Source: Myxococcales bacterium | GTDB lineage: Bacteria; Myxococcota_A; Polyangia; Polyangiales; Houyiibacteriaceae | NCBI GenBank assembly: GCA_029862185.1 | Contig: JAOTXX010000002.1 | Span: 62,001-126,000, forward strand | DNA length: 64,000 nt | Reading direction: 5' to 3' | In this document: positions 28,125 through 37,266 of the stretch, in pieces | How positions within the stretch are numbered: the first letter of the stretch is position 1 | Layout: the number at the start of each line of letters is the position of its first letter | Made by a program: the position numbers and the translations under genes | Notes under the pieces: model-generated | Told to the model about the DNA's origin: nothing | The model's database searches: none | Seen by the model: only the letters and a program-made list of their open reading frames with translations

Positions 28125-30566
28125 ATGACGCGCTACGAGCCAGCGACGATCGAGCCGAAGTGGCAGGCCTTTTGGGACAAGGACGACACGTTTCGCACGC
28201 CCGAGGAGACAGGCCGTCCGAAGACCTACATTCTAGACATGTTTCCCTATCCATCGGGCTCGGGCCTGCACGTGGGGCATCCAGAGGGCTACACGGCAAC
28301 GGATATCATGGCGCGCTACCGCCGCGCCACTGGTTACGACGTGCTGCATCCGATGGGCTGGGATGCGTTCGGCCTGCCCGCCGAGCAGCATGCGATCCTC
28401 ACCGGCACCCATCCGCGCGACACGACGTCCGAGAACATCGCGACGTTCAAGCGTCAGCTCAAGATGCTCGGCTTCAGCTATGACTGGGCGCGTGAGATCG
28501 ACACGACCTCACCCGACTACGTCAAGTGGACGCAGTGGATCTTCCTCAAGCTCTTCGAGCGCGGCCTGGCCTACCAGAGCGAAATTCCGGTCAACTGGTG
28601 CCCAGCGCTCGGCACGGTTCTCGCGAACGAAGAGGTGATCAATGGGCTGAGCGAGCGCGGCGGATACCCGGTCGAACGCGTGCCGCTTAGGCAGTGGGTG
28701 CTCAAGATCACCGCCTATGCGGACCGGCTCTTGGCGGACCTCGAAGCCGTCGAATGGCCCAACAGCACCCGCATCATGCAGCAGGAGTGGATTGGCCGTT
28801 CCGAAGGGGCTGAGGTGAAGTTCGATGTCGTCGACCACGACGCAAGCATCGAAGTCTTCACGACGCGGCCGGACACCCTCTTTGGCGCAACCTTCATGGT
28901 GCTGGCTCCGGAGCACCCCTTGGTCGAGCAGGTCACCACCGATGAACGGCGCCTCGCGGTCGAATCATACGTCGAGCAAGCCAAGAACAAGAGCGAACGT
29001 GACCGCCAGGCAAACAAGGAGAAGACCGGCGTCTTCACGGGTGGCTTGGCGATCAACCCCGTCAATGGCGCCGAAGTTCCCATTTACATCGCCGACTACG
29101 TGCTTTGGGGTTACGGCACCGGCGCGATCATGGCAGTCCCGGCGCACGACGAGCGCGATTTCGAGTTCGCGACCGCGCATGGGATTCCCATCGTCGAGGT
29201 GGTGAGCAAGACCGGTACGCCAAGCGAAGTTCCGATGAAGGGAGCCATGGTCGAGCAGGGCGTTGCGGTGAACTCCGGCAAGTACGACGGTTTGAAGACG
29301 CGGGAGTTCAAGAAGCGGGTCACAGCGGACCTAGAGGCGGCGGGCCACGGAACGGCGCGCGTCGAGTACAAGCTTCGCGATTGGAACTTTTCGAGGCAGC
29401 GATATTGGGGCGAGCCGATTCCAATCTATTTCCCGGTCGAAACGGACGGCGATCCGCGAGCTGGCGCCGACTTCCGGATTCGATACGACGAGCCGATGGC
29501 GGTAGACGAAGCCGAGTTGCCTCTTCGCTTGCCCGAGCTGGACGACTACAAGCCCGGTGAGGACCCGGCTGGAGTTCTCGCGCGCGCACGCGATTGGCGC
29601 TTCTTCCAAAAGGGCGGCGCCTGGTTTGCGCGTGAGACCAACACGATGCCGCAGTGGGCGGGGTCCTGTTGGTACTACCTTCGCTTCATCGATCCGCGCA
29701 ATTCCAAAGCGCTTTGCTCCCCGGAGCTCGCGAAGGCGTGGCTTCCGGTCGATCTCTACGTCGGCGGAGCCGAGCACGCGGTCTTGCATCTCTTGTATGC
29801 GCGCTTCTGGCACAAGGTGCTCTACGACGCGGGGGTCGTTCCGACGAAGGAGCCCTTCAAGAAGCTGGTCCATCAAGGGATGATTCTGGGCGAGGGCGGA
29901 CAGAAGATGAGCAAGTCACGGGGCAACGTCGTGAACCCTGATGACATCGTGCGGGAGTTCGGCGCTGACTCGATGCGTATCTACGAGATGTTCATGGGTC
30001 CGCTCGAGGCGACCAAGCCCTGGAGCACTAGCTCGATCGCAGGCGTACGCCGCTTCCTCGACCGTGTGTTCAACGCCACCCTGCGGGCCGACGAAGACGC
30101 GAAACCCGACGCTGGACTCACCCGTCTCTTGCATCGAACCATCCGCAAAGTCACCGAAGACATCGAAGGCATGCGATTCAACACGGCGATCAGCGCCATG
30201 ATGGTGCTCAGCAACGAGCTCCTGAAGCTCGACAAAGTGCCGACCGAAGCCCTCGACGTGCTCGCCAAGCTTCTGCACCCGTTTGCTCCACACCTCGGCG
30301 AAGAGATTTGGGAGATGCTCGGACACCACCCAAGCATTCAGAACGAGCCCTGGCCCGCGTACGACCCGGCGCTCTGCGAAGAAGATGAAGTCGAAGTCCC
30401 GGTCCAGATCAACGGCAAAGTCCGAGGCCGAATCACCCTCCCGAAGGACGCCACCGAGGACCAAGCTCTAGCGGCCGCACGCCAAGCCCTAGCGAGCCAG
30501 CTAGAAGGCAAGACCCTCCGCAAAACCATCTGGGTCCCAGGAAAAATCCTAAACCTCATCGTCTAG
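28125..30566 (+). CDS. leuS: Leucyl-tRNA synthetase
   Basis: An 813-residue class Ia synthetase. The HIGH motif is seen in [20 protein letters not shown] in [10 protein letters not shown], and the CP1 editing domain lies between about 220 and 430 ([12 protein letters not shown] and AHDERDFEF). The ATG at 28125 is placed five bases after a GGCAGG; an ATG at 28113 is an alternative. The frame is open back to 27936 but that part overlaps the diheme gene. Essential translation gene. The last base of its TAG is the first base of an inverted repeat bounding the RAYT unit. Confidence 0.96.
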   Translation: MTRYEPATIEPKWQAFWDKDDTFRTPEETGRPKTYILDMFPYPSGSGLHVGHPEGYTATDIMARYRRATGYDVLHPMGWDAFGLPAEQHAILTGTHPRDTTSENIATFKRQLKMLGFSYDWAREIDTTSPDYVKWTQWIFLKLFERGLAYQSEIPVNWCPALGTVLANEEVINGLSERGGYPVERVPLRQWVLKITAYADRLLADLEAVEWPNSTRIMQQEWIGRSEGAEVKFDVVDHDASIEVFTTRPDTLFGATFMVLAPEHPLVEQVTTDERRLAVESYVEQAKNKSERDRQANKEKTGVFTGGLAINPVNGAEVPIYIADYVLWGYGTGAIMAVPAHDERDFEFATAHGIPIVEVVSKTGTPSEVPMKGAMVEQGVAVNSGKYDGLKTREFKKRVTADLEAAGHGTARVEYKLRDWNFSRQRYWGEPIPIYFPVETDGDPRAGADFRIRYDEPMAVDEAELPLRLPELDDYKPGEDPAGVLARARDWRFFQKGGAWFARETNTMPQWAGSCWYYLRFIDPRNSKALCSPELAKAWLPVDLYVGGAEHAVLHLLYARFWHKVLYDAGVVPTKEPFKKLVHQGMILGEGGQKMSKSRGNVVNPDDIVREFGADSMRIYEMFMGPLEATKPWSTSSIAGVRRFLDRVFNATLRADEDAKPDAGLTRLLHRTIRKVTEDIEGMRFNTAISAMMVLSNELLKLDKVPTEALDVLAKLLHPFAPHLGEEIWEMLGHHPSIQNEPWPAYDPALCEEDEVEVPVQINGKVRGRITLPKDATEDQALAAARQALASQLEGKTLRKTIWVPGKILNLIV

Positions 30567-30576
30567 GGACACTCTC
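30566..30576. repeat. Left arm of inverted repeat
   Basis: GGGACACTCTC is an exact reverse complement of 31398-31408. Beyond the 11 perfect bases the two arms keep partial similarity (ACxC, then pyrimidine-rich). Confidence 0.85.
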
Positions 30577-30644
30577 CACCCCTCCAAGCACCCGAAATCA
30601 CAAGACTACCCCGGCACGGATCGCAACGACAAGCGGTCGACTCC

Positions 30645-31298
30645 TCAGCCGGCAGCACGCGAACGGTTCGGTCGAGTTGGAGCGCCCCCTTTTGGAGAGA
30701 TGGGGTCTCTTCGAATCTCATCCCAGTCGTCTCGCTCGCGGCACTCGGAGATCCAGTCGCGATAGGCGCCCGCCCGCGCGGCGGGTTCGTGACCCAGGCG
30801 AAGGTACCAGTCCGTTGGGGACCAGAGCTTGGTGAGGCCTGGGGTGAAGCAAGGCAGGCCCGAGTGAATGCGGTGCGTCGACCATTCGTAGTCGTTGCCA
30901 TCATCGACGATATTCGCTCTGACCGGATTCAGATCGATGTACGCGGTGGCGACCGCGAGGTGAGCCTCAGACTTCATCGGCTTGGAGTAGTACCGCTGCT
31001 CGAAGAGTTTCCCGGTGGTTCCGTATCGCTTGTTCCGAACCTGCGCGTACCGCTGGGCGACACGCTTCACGAACCTTCCGAAGGCATCCTTTTTGAAGGG
31101 ACTCGCGAGCAAATGGACGTGATTTGGCATGAGACACAGCGCGTGGGTGCAGACGTCCGAACGCACAAGCTGAGCGCTCATCAGACCGATGAAGAAGAGA
31201 TAGTCCCGAGGATACGAGAACAATCGTCTGCGATTGTTTCCGCGCAAGACGATGTGATGCGGGACACCTTCTAGGACCTGGCGTGCAGCTCTCGGCAT
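30645..31298 (-). CDS. REP-associated tyrosine transposase (RAYT), Y1/IS200-like
   Basis: A 217-residue single-strand transposase of the Y1 family. The HUH motif is NHVHLL in CLMPNHVHLLAS and a nearby candidate catalytic Tyr lies in RVAQRYAQ. Other typical segments are HHIVLRGNNRRRLF near the start, GKLFEQRYYSKPM and AYIDLNPVRANIV. RAYTs are domesticated relatives of IS200 transposases, usually single-copy and linked to palindromic repeats. The C-terminus has an Arg/Pro-rich tail. The reading frame is intact. Confidence 0.9.
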   Translation of the reverse strand: MPRAARQVLEGVPHHIVLRGNNRRRLFSYPRDYLFFIGLMSAQLVRSDVCTHALCLMPNHVHLLASPFKKDAFGRFVKRVAQRYAQVRNKRYGTTGKLFEQRYYSKPMKSEAHLAVATAYIDLNPVRANIVDDGNDYEWSTHRIHSGLPCFTPGLTKLWSPTDWYLRLGHEPAARAGAYRDWISECRERDDWDEIRRDPISPKGGAPTRPNRSRAAG

Positions 31299-31332
31299 GC
31301 CCGCTTTATCGGTCGAACATGGGGCTGGGTTC

Positions 31333-31371
31333 GTGAGAACTCACCTGCTGCGATCTTCGCCGGAGATCGCA
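31333..31371. repeat. Two adjacent hairpins upstream of the RAYT gene
   Basis: GTGAGAACTCAC (31333-31344) is a 5-bp stem with a two-base loop. TGCGATCT...AGATCGCA (31349-31371) is a perfect 8-bp stem with a 7-base loop. They lie 34 bp before the RAYT start, where REP-type substrates of these enzymes are usually found. Confidence 0.55.
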
Positions 31372-31397
31372 CATGGTTTCAGGAACTTAGGAGTGTA

Positions 31398-31408
31398 GAG
31401 AGTGTCCC
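31398..31408. repeat. Right arm of inverted repeat
   Basis: GAGAGTGTCCC, the exact reverse complement of 30566-30576, two bases before the mglA stop codon on the opposite strand. Confidence 0.85.
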
Positions 31409-31410
31409 GG

Positions 31411-32004
31411 TTAGCGGGCGGCGCCGCGTTTTAGCTCGGTGAGGACTAGCTTGGCGACGGACTTGAGGGTTTCGAAGACGCCTTCGCCGGTCGTGGCGAT
31501 GGCGTCGAAGTCGGGGACGTTTCCGGTGTTGAGCAAGTGGCGGAGCTCTTCGACGGGCGAGATGTTTGGCATGTCGCGCTTGTTGTACTGAATGACGTAG
31601 GGAAGGGTGTCGAGGTTGTAGCCCTGCTCCGCGAGGTTGGTGCGGAGGTTATCCATCGACTCGATGTTCGCCTCGGCGCGGAGCATCTGCGAGTCCGCCA
31701 CGAAGACGACGCCATCGACTCCCTTCAAAATCAGCTTTCGGCTCGCGTCGTAGAAGACCTGACCGGGCACCGTGTAAAGATGGAAGCGCGTCTTGAAGCC
31801 GCGGATTTCGCCAATTTCGAGTGGCAGAAAATCGAAGAAGAGGGTTCGCTCCGTTTCGGTGGCAAGCGAAATCATCTTGCCTTTCGCATCCGGGTTCGTG
31901 CGGTTGTAGATGTACTGCAGGTTGGTCGTCTTGCCGCAGAGCCCCGGACCGTAGTAAACGATCTTGCAGTTGATCTCGCGCGACAAGTAGTTGATGAAAG
32001 ACAT
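31411..32004 (-). CDS. mglA: Ras-like polarity GTPase MglA
   Basis: A 197-residue small GTPase with the N-terminus [20 protein letters not shown], nearly the Myxococcus xanthus MglA sequence. P-loop GPGLCGKTT is at 19-27, NKRD at 141-144, and the switch II region reads TVPGQ (Thr78) instead of DxxG, a feature of MglA. In its GTP state MglA marks the leading pole and drives gliding and type IV pilus motility. It follows mglB by 19 bp. Confidence 0.96.
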   Translation of the reverse strand: MSFINYLSREINCKIVYYGPGLCGKTTNLQYIYNRTNPDAKGKMISLATETERTLFFDFLPLEIGEIRGFKTRFHLYTVPGQVFYDASRKLILKGVDGVVFVADSQMLRAEANIESMDNLRTNLAEQGYNLDTLPYVIQYNKRDMPNISPVEELRHLLNTGNVPDFDAIATTGEGVFETLKSVAKLVLTELKRGAAR

Positions 32005-32023
32005 CCCCCTGAGCCTCTCCTAA

Positions 32024-32506
32024 TCAGTCGTTGAACAAGTTGTCGATGTCGTCATCGGTTATCTCAGCGAACGGTGAGCTCTGAAAAGGATCCTGTGCCT
32101 TGGCCATCACCATCTCGAAAATCCGTGTCAGGTGTTCTGTGGCGCGCTTCACGCGAAGCCGCACCAGCCCCAAGCTTGTCCGATTGTCGAAGATGACTAC
32201 AAGAATCACGCGACCACTGACCACTTGAATATGAACGTTCTGCCTAACCCCCTCGTGGTATTGGGTCGCGAACTCCTGCTCCCGCAGCAGCTCGGCGATC
32301 CCTCCCGTCGCGGCGATGGTACCCGCAGTGAGCGACGCGAGGGAAGTCGTATCGAGCTCTCCGGTATCGCCCGATGCGCTGATGAGCTGGCCGTTCTTGT
32401 CGATGACAAAAACCACGCGCGCGTTCGCATCCTGGACGAGCCGATTGGTCACGGCCTGGACCTGGGCAAACTCCTCCTCGTACATCACCATCTGGGGGCT
32501 TGCCAT
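32024..32506 (-). CDS. mglB: Roadblock/LC7 protein MglB, GAP for MglA
   Basis: A 160-residue roadblock-domain protein. The beginning MVMYEEEFAQVQAV, the core VVFVIDKNGQLISASG and VVIFDNRTSLGLVRLRVK, and the ending SPFAEITDDDIDNLF all match MglB of Myxococcus. MglB dimers stimulate GTP hydrolysis by MglA at the lagging pole. Gene order mglB then mglA in one transcript is conserved. It is divergent from sppA with a 123-bp gap. Confidence 0.95.
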   Translation of the reverse strand: MASPQMVMYEEEFAQVQAVTNRLVQDANARVVFVIDKNGQLISASGDTGELDTTSLASLTAGTIAATGGIAELLREQEFATQYHEGVRQNVHIQVVSGRVILVVIFDNRTSLGLVRLRVKRATEHLTRIFEMVMAKAQDPFQSSPFAEITDDDIDNLFND

Positions 32507-32629
32507 GTTCTGAGCCGTGCTCCTTCGCCTTCTTCAGTGCTATGAGTTCCTAGCAGAGCGCTAGTCACCGGTAAAGATTTCCGGCCCCACCACTCCCAGC
32601 ATAACAGGCCGTCACTATAGGCAAAATCG

Positions 32630-34333
32630 ATGCTTCGTTTCCTCTTCCGCTTGTTCAGGAATCTACTGTGCGTGCCCCTCCTACCGCTGTGGGCGATCGC
32701 CCGATCGCTATCGCGACCGAGGGGCCGCTGGATCGTCGTGCGCCTCAAACCACGCCTCATCGAGGCGCGCCAGCCCGTACCCTGGCTCCGAAGGCTCCTT
32801 GACGCGGAGACCCTCCGGCGGACCTCGTCCCTTGCGGCCGTTCGCAGGCTTGCTGACTATGCGATCAGGGATCCTCGAATTGAAGGGGTCGCATTCGTTT
32901 TGCCTCCGCTCCAGGGAGGCTGGTCGGTCTGCTCCGGGCTTCGCGAGCAGATCCTCCGTCTCCGGGATGAAGGCAAGCGAACCTGTGTCCTCCTGCCTCG
33001 GGGTGGAGGGCACCGAGAGGTGTACATCGCGTCGGCTGCGGAGCGTATCTACCTTGCACCACAGGGGACGGTGACTCTTCTCGGCCTGTCCGCCCAGTCG
33101 CACTACATGAAGCCCATGCTCGATCGCATCGGTGTCGAGGTCGAGCCGTTCGCCCGTAAGGAATACAAAACCGCCGCCGAGCGCATGAGTCGCGAATCGA
33201 TGAGCGAGCCGCAGCGCGAACAGGTCCAAGCCCTCATCGACGGACACACCGCGGCACTGCTCGACGCGCTCTCTCAACGCATCGGCACGACGCCAGAACA
33301 AACACGGACTCTTTTTGAAGAAGGCGTGTTCCGTGGTCAGAACGCGATCGATGCACGACTGGTCGACGCGCTCGCATACGAAGACGAGCTGCCCGAAAAG
33401 CTTGGCGTCGCGGACGACAAGAAAAAGAAGACCGGCTTGATCGAGGGCGGTCGATATCTCGCTTTCAAGGAAGCAAGGCTGTTCCGTCCTTTGCGACGCG
33501 AGCCGTACATCGCAGTGGTCACGGTCAAGGGCGCCATCTCGGAGTCCGGCGCTCCGATGGGCCGGCGGGCGTCCATCGTGGCGGCGCTTCGTCACGCGCG
33601 ACAGGACCGCCGAGCGCTTGGTGTCCTTCTATGGGTCGACTCGCCGGGCGGTTCGGCGGAGGCGTCCGACTTGATCCACCGCGAGGTCGTCCGGGTCCGC
33701 GAAAAGAAACCCGTCGTCGCCTACTTCGGCGAGGTTGCCGCCAGCGGAGGCTATTACGTCGCCGCACACGCGAACGCGATCGTCGCCCAGCCACTAGGCC
33801 TCACGGGCTCGATCGGGGTCGTCTCGGCGCGTTTGCTGGCCTCCCAGCTTCTCGACCGCGTTGGCATTCGTACCGAGGTACTTCGGACGGGGCCCCACGC
33901 CGACATCTACTCGCCTCATCGCCCACTCAGCGAGGAGGAGCGCAGCCTGATGAACCGCGAGCTCGACGCCTTTTACGAATCCTTCGTTGCGCTCGTCGCG
34001 GACGGCCGGGGGCGCACGGTCGACGAGATCGAGCCACTTGCCCGAGGCCGGGTGTGGCTGGCCGCTGACGCCCACCGTCACGGCCTTGTCGACCGGCTCG
34101 GAGGCATGGACCAGGCGCTCGAGCTCCTCAAGGAAACCATCGACGTGCCTCCAAGGCTGCGCGAACGGCTGCGCCCGATGGTGCTGGCCAGCTACCGTCT
34201 CGAACCCCCGCCACCGGCCGCCCTGCTTCGCCTCGAGGGGTCCGTATTCGAGGGCCTGCGAGACCTGGCGTTGCTGCTCTCGGAGAGCCCGGCGGTTCTC
34301 TACCACGCGATTTCCATCCCCCGAATACGCTGA
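32630..34333 (+). CDS. sppA: Signal peptide peptidase SppA, long form
   Basis: A 567-residue S49 protease of the double-domain type. An N-terminal hydrophobic segment (about 3-25) anchors it. The catalytic Lys lies in FARKEYKTAAE (K180) and the Ser in GEVAASGGYYVAA (S372), positioned as in E. coli SppA. It degrades cleaved signal peptides in the inner membrane. Length is close to the enterobacterial form (about 600). Single gene followed by an unrelated lipoprotein gene 58 bp downstream. Confidence 0.92.
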   Translation: MLRFLFRLFRNLLCVPLLPLWAIARSLSRPRGRWIVVRLKPRLIEARQPVPWLRRLLDAETLRRTSSLAAVRRLADYAIRDPRIEGVAFVLPPLQGGWSVCSGLREQILRLRDEGKRTCVLLPRGGGHREVYIASAAERIYLAPQGTVTLLGLSAQSHYMKPMLDRIGVEVEPFARKEYKTAAERMSRESMSEPQREQVQALIDGHTAALLDALSQRIGTTPEQTRTLFEEGVFRGQNAIDARLVDALAYEDELPEKLGVADDKKKKTGLIEGGRYLAFKEARLFRPLRREPYIAVVTVKGAISESGAPMGRRASIVAALRHARQDRRALGVLLWVDSPGGSAEASDLIHREVVRVREKKPVVAYFGEVAASGGYYVAAHANAIVAQPLGLTGSIGVVSARLLASQLLDRVGIRTEVLRTGPHADIYSPHRPLSEEERSLMNRELDAFYESFVALVADGRGRTVDEIEPLARGRVWLAADAHRHGLVDRLGGMDQALELLKETIDVPPRLRERLRPMVLASYRLEPPPPAALLRLEGSVFEGLRDLALLLSESPAVLYHAISIPRIR

Positions 34334-34391
34334 CACGCCGAAATTACGCTTTCGTCCAAGGGTCGTTTATCGTGGGAGCGGGGAGGGACCA

Positions 34392-34883
34392 ATGAAGGCA
34401 AAGCAGATCACGCTGGCCCTACTGCTCGGGGTCATCCTCGGCTGCGGGGGCTCTCAGAAGCCGAAAGCCGGTCCGCTGCCCGAGGGAGCGACCTTCTACG
34501 GGGTGTGGCAGTCCCCGCAGTACGGCAACATGCACCTGTGCCAGAGCGGCACGCAGGTTGTCGGCGACTACGTCAAGAACGAGCGGGCGGGGCGAATTCA
34601 GGGCGACATCGAGGGAGACCTGTTGCTCTTCCAATGGGAAGACCGCCGGGAGCTGGTCGTCGGCAAGCCGCAGATCCGGCGTGGCCGCGGCTACTTCCGA
34701 ATCGAGTTCGGTGAAGATGGCGATCAGTACATCAAGGGCGAATGGGGCATGGACGAAGACCTGGCGGGCGGCGGACCCTGGAACGCGGTGAAGCTTCGCA
34801 AGGGCCAGCCGGACCGATGCACAGGCGTCGACGAGCCCATCTCCCTCGAAGAAAAGCCGCACCCCTGGGACGAGGACGAGTAG
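34392..34883 (+). CDS. Small lipoprotein of unknown function
   Basis: A 163-residue protein starting MKAKQITLALLLGVILGCGG, with the lipobox Cys at 18. The mature part is short and beta-rich (TFYGVWQSPQYGNMHLCQSG, EGDLLLFQWEDRRELVVG) with an acidic C-terminus ending WDEDE. The WxxxxYGxM / QxGxxVxGxY pattern is the kind seen in small beta-barrel lipocalin-like proteins, but I do not recognise the family. The ORF extends upstream only over sppA. Confidence 0.75.
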   Translation: MKAKQITLALLLGVILGCGGSQKPKAGPLPEGATFYGVWQSPQYGNMHLCQSGTQVVGDYVKNERAGRIQGDIEGDLLLFQWEDRRELVVGKPQIRRGRGYFRIEFGEDGDQYIKGEWGMDEDLAGGGPWNAVKLRKGQPDRCTGVDEPISLEEKPHPWDEDE

Positions 34884-34933
34884 GTCGGCCAACTCCACGA
34901 GGAGGAACCTCGCAGGGGGAGCTTCAGATCCGG

Positions 34934-35215
34934 TTAGGCGGCCGATTCGGCAGGCGCGCAGAAGACAACGGAGCAGCTCTTGCGGCGTTCGGCGCTGAGG
35001 CGGGCGCAGAGCTCGGCCAGGTTGTCGTCGTAGTCCACGACTAGACCAGCGGTCGCTTCACCGGCGTCGTTGTACGTGCAGCCGTCGAGGGCGACCCAAC
35101 GGCCTTCCCAGCTCGCGTCGCCACAGATGTCCTTCCAGGCCACCGAATCGGTTTCCGGATCGGAATCCTCCAAGCCTCGGAAGTGGATGAAAGAGTTTCG
35201 TCGCTGGTCAGTCAT
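34934..35215 (-). CDS. Small acidic hypothetical protein
   Basis: A 93-residue frame with an even, protein-like composition (DDNLAELCARLSAERRKSC near the end) and several cysteines. It has no signal peptide or membrane segment and no family I recognise. It lies between the lipoprotein gene and gcvPA, on the same strand as the gcv genes. The region before its start is noticeably AT-rich, which suits a promoter. Existence of the protein is plausible rather than proven. Confidence 0.45.
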   Translation of the reverse strand: MTDQRRNSFIHFRGLEDSDPETDSVAWKDICGDASWEGRWVALDGCTYNDAGEATAGLVVDYDDNLAELCARLSAERRKSCSVVFCAPAESAA

Positions 35216-35505
35216 GTTGCAGCCTCCGGAGGATCCTCTGCATCAGCATCAAATCTCTCGAAGTCGGGCGAGTTTCCATCGCCTCCACGGGACGCGCAAG
35301 TCGAATTAGCTAGTTGGGTTTCGCGACCCGAAAGGTCAAGGACTAACCAAGAAAACCAAATAATATCGTATGTTTATTGGATTGCTGACATCTCGCCAAA
35401 GGGTGCTGCCGTACATTGTTGATGGATCTTTGCAGCGACTGCGAGCTGGTTCACTTGCGATCGGTTTGGGGTAGCGGTTCGCAGTCTGGGGGTTCGCAGC
35501 CTCGA
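35216..35505. other. AT-rich intergenic region between gcvPA and the 93-residue gene
   Basis: About 290 bp without a gene. The middle part (35340-35400) is clearly richer in A and T than the rest of the window (for instance AACCAAATAATATCGTATG), which is the usual character of a promoter region on the minus strand. No clear repeat, tRNA or riboswitch is seen. Confidence 0.4.
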
Positions 35506-36852
35506 TCAGCCTGCGAGCGCGGCGAGCAGCTGATCCAGGTTCTCGCGAGTGTGCAGCTCGGTGACCGCGATCAAGAGGTCTTTGCGCCAACCGCCTCGGA
35601 AGCGGCCGAGGTCGATGCCGCCGATGATGTCGTGCTGGGCCAGTCGGGCGAGCACCTCGCTCGCGTCGGGGCCTTTGCTTCGCACCACCATCTCGTTGAA
35701 CACCGGTGCAGAATACGGAACCTCGAAGGCATCAAGCTTTTCAATGCCGGCTCGGATGTAGGTCGCAGCGTTCAGACAGCGCCGCCCCGCGTGCTCGAAG
35801 CCCTGGCGTCCGAGCATGGCCGTACGCATCCCCATGGCGAGCGCGATCAGGCCGTGGTTGGTGCAAATGTTCGACGTCGCCTTTTCGCGGCGGATGTGCT
35901 GCTCCCGGGTCGACAAGGTCAGGACGTAGCCTGGCTGGCCGTCCAGATCGACGGTGCGCCCCACGAGGCGACCGGGCATTTGCCGAACGAAGGCCTGCGA
36001 TGCACCGAAGAGGCCGACCCCAGGGCCGCCGTACTGAGGGGGTACGGCGAGGGCCTGCCCTTCGCCGACGCAGATGTCAGCGCCGCATGCGCCCGGCGGT
36101 TGAAGCACTGAAAGCGCGTACGGCTCGGCGGTCGCGGTGACCAACAGTGCGCCCTCGTTGTCCGCAACGGCGCGCGCCGCGTTCAGGTCCTCGACGCAGC
36201 CGAAGAAATTCGGGTAGCCCACGACGATCGCAGCGGTTTTGCCCGTCATCAGGCCCTTGGCTGCTTGCCAATTGGTCCGACCGTCTGTTGCGGTCGGTAT
36301 CAGCTGGATCGTGACTTCGGTGTCGAGGCCGGACAGGTAAGTGCGAATGGTCTCGATGTACTCGGGGTGTAGGCCCTCGCTCAGCAGCACGTGCGCGCGC
36401 CGCTTGATTCGCCGAGCCATCAAGACGGCCTCGGCGGCTCCGCTGGCGCCGTCATACATAGACGCATTGGCGACGTCCGTGCCCAAAAGCTCGCAGACGA
36501 TGGTCTGGAACTCGAAGGTCGCCTGGAGCGTTCCCTGCGAGAGCTCGGCCTGATACGGCGTGTACGCGGTGTAGAACTCGCTTCGCTGCAAGAGCTGGTC
36601 CACGGCCGGCGGCACGTGGTGACGGTACATTCCGCCGCCTAGAAAGGAGAGCATGTTCGCGCCCGCGCTTGCCTGCGCCAGGGCGGCCAGGTGCTCCATC
36701 AGCCGGGGCTCGTCGAGAGCTGGCTCGAGATCGAGCGCCCGATTCAGGCGAACCGGCTCGGGGATGGCCTCGAACAGGTCGTCGATCTGCTCCACGCCGA
36801 CACGCGCGAGCATGGTTCGAATCTCTTGCTGGGTATGCGGCAGGTATCTCAC
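35506..36852 (-). CDS. gcvPA: Glycine dehydrogenase (decarboxylating) subunit 1
   Basis: A 448-residue protein matching the N-terminal half of the split P-protein: the beginning MRYLPHTQQEIRTML, FLGGGMYRHHVPPAV, FYTAYTPYQAELSQGTLQ and NASMYDGASGAAEA are characteristic. With the B subunit it decarboxylates glycine and passes the aminomethyl group to lipoyl-GcvH. The PLP-binding lysine is on subunit 2, which is not next to it: the following gene is a 93-residue unknown. It lies 15 bp after gcvH. Confidence 0.94.
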   Translation of the reverse strand: MRYLPHTQQEIRTMLARVGVEQIDDLFEAIPEPVRLNRALDLEPALDEPRLMEHLAALAQASAGANMLSFLGGGMYRHHVPPAVDQLLQRSEFYTAYTPYQAELSQGTLQATFEFQTIVCELLGTDVANASMYDGASGAAEAVLMARRIKRRAHVLLSEGLHPEYIETIRTYLSGLDTEVTIQLIPTATDGRTNWQAAKGLMTGKTAAIVVGYPNFFGCVEDLNAARAVADNEGALLVTATAEPYALSVLQPPGACGADICVGEGQALAVPPQYGGPGVGLFGASQAFVRQMPGRLVGRTVDLDGQPGYVLTLSTREQHIRREKATSNICTNHGLIALAMGMRTAMLGRQGFEHAGRRCLNAATYIRAGIEKLDAFEVPYSAPVFNEMVVRSKGPDASEVLARLAQHDIIGGIDLGRFRGGWRKDLLIAVTELHTRENLDQLLAALAG

Positions 36853-36867
36853 GCTCGTACCGGTCGC

Positions 36868-37266
36868 TCAGCCGTCCAGCGTTCCGAGGTACTCCTCGTA
36901 CTTGGCCGCATCCATCAGCCCCTCGAGCTCACCCTGGTCGGAGGGGCGAATCGTGATCAGCCAGCCGTCTTCGTAGGGACCCTCATTGACGAGCTCCGGG
37001 CTCGATTCGAGTGCGGCGTTGACATCGACCACCTCGCCACTGACCGGGGCAAAGAGCTCGCTCACGGTCTTCACCGACTCGATGTCGCCGAACCGTTCGT
37101 GTGCCTGGACGTCTTCCCCAGGAGCAGGCATGTCGACCAAGGTCACATCGCCGAGCTGTTCGACCGCGTACGACGTGATTCCGACGCGAATCACGTCGTC
37201 CTCGATACGCGCCCACTCGTGGTCGCGGGTGTACTGGAGGTCCCTTGGGTACGTCACTGTCATCAC
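36868..37266 (-). CDS. gcvH: Glycine cleavage system H protein
   Basis: A 132-residue lipoyl carrier. The lipoyl lysine is in ESVKTVSELFAPVSG, flanked by conserved residues, and HEWARIEDDVIRVGITSYA is typical of the fold start. It shuttles the methylamine group between the P, T and L proteins. Its ATG overlaps the gcvT stop by four bases (ATGA). Confidence 0.96.
   Translation of the reverse strand: MMTVTYPRDLQYTRDHEWARIEDDVIRVGITSYAVEQLGDVTLVDMPAPGEDVQAHERFGDIESVKTVSELFAPVSGEVVDVNAALESSPELVNEGPYEDGWLITIRPSDQGELEGLMDAAKYEEYLGTLDG

Larger units (their letters stand above)
30566..31408. mobile_element. RAYT transposase unit bounded by inverted repeats
   Basis: A segment of 843 bp fills the whole space between the convergent leuS and mglA genes. 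It begins with GGGACACTCTC at 30566, ends with GAGAGTGTCCC at 31408, and carries a single Y1/RAYT transposase gene plus two short hairpins. The left end touches the leuS stop codon and the right end stops two bases short of the mglA stop. No target-site duplication is evident. The inverted ends are unusual for the IS200/IS605-type family, which normally lacks terminal inverted repeats. Confidence 0.6.

Noticed and set aside
35070..35309. 79-residue frame antisense to the small acidic gene
   Set aside because: It overlaps the opposite-strand candidate in its best-composed part and has no ribosome site.
35421..35505. GTTCGCAG-containing segment considered as a tRNA T-arm
   Set aside because: No cloverleaf can be folded and there is no acceptor stem or CCA end.
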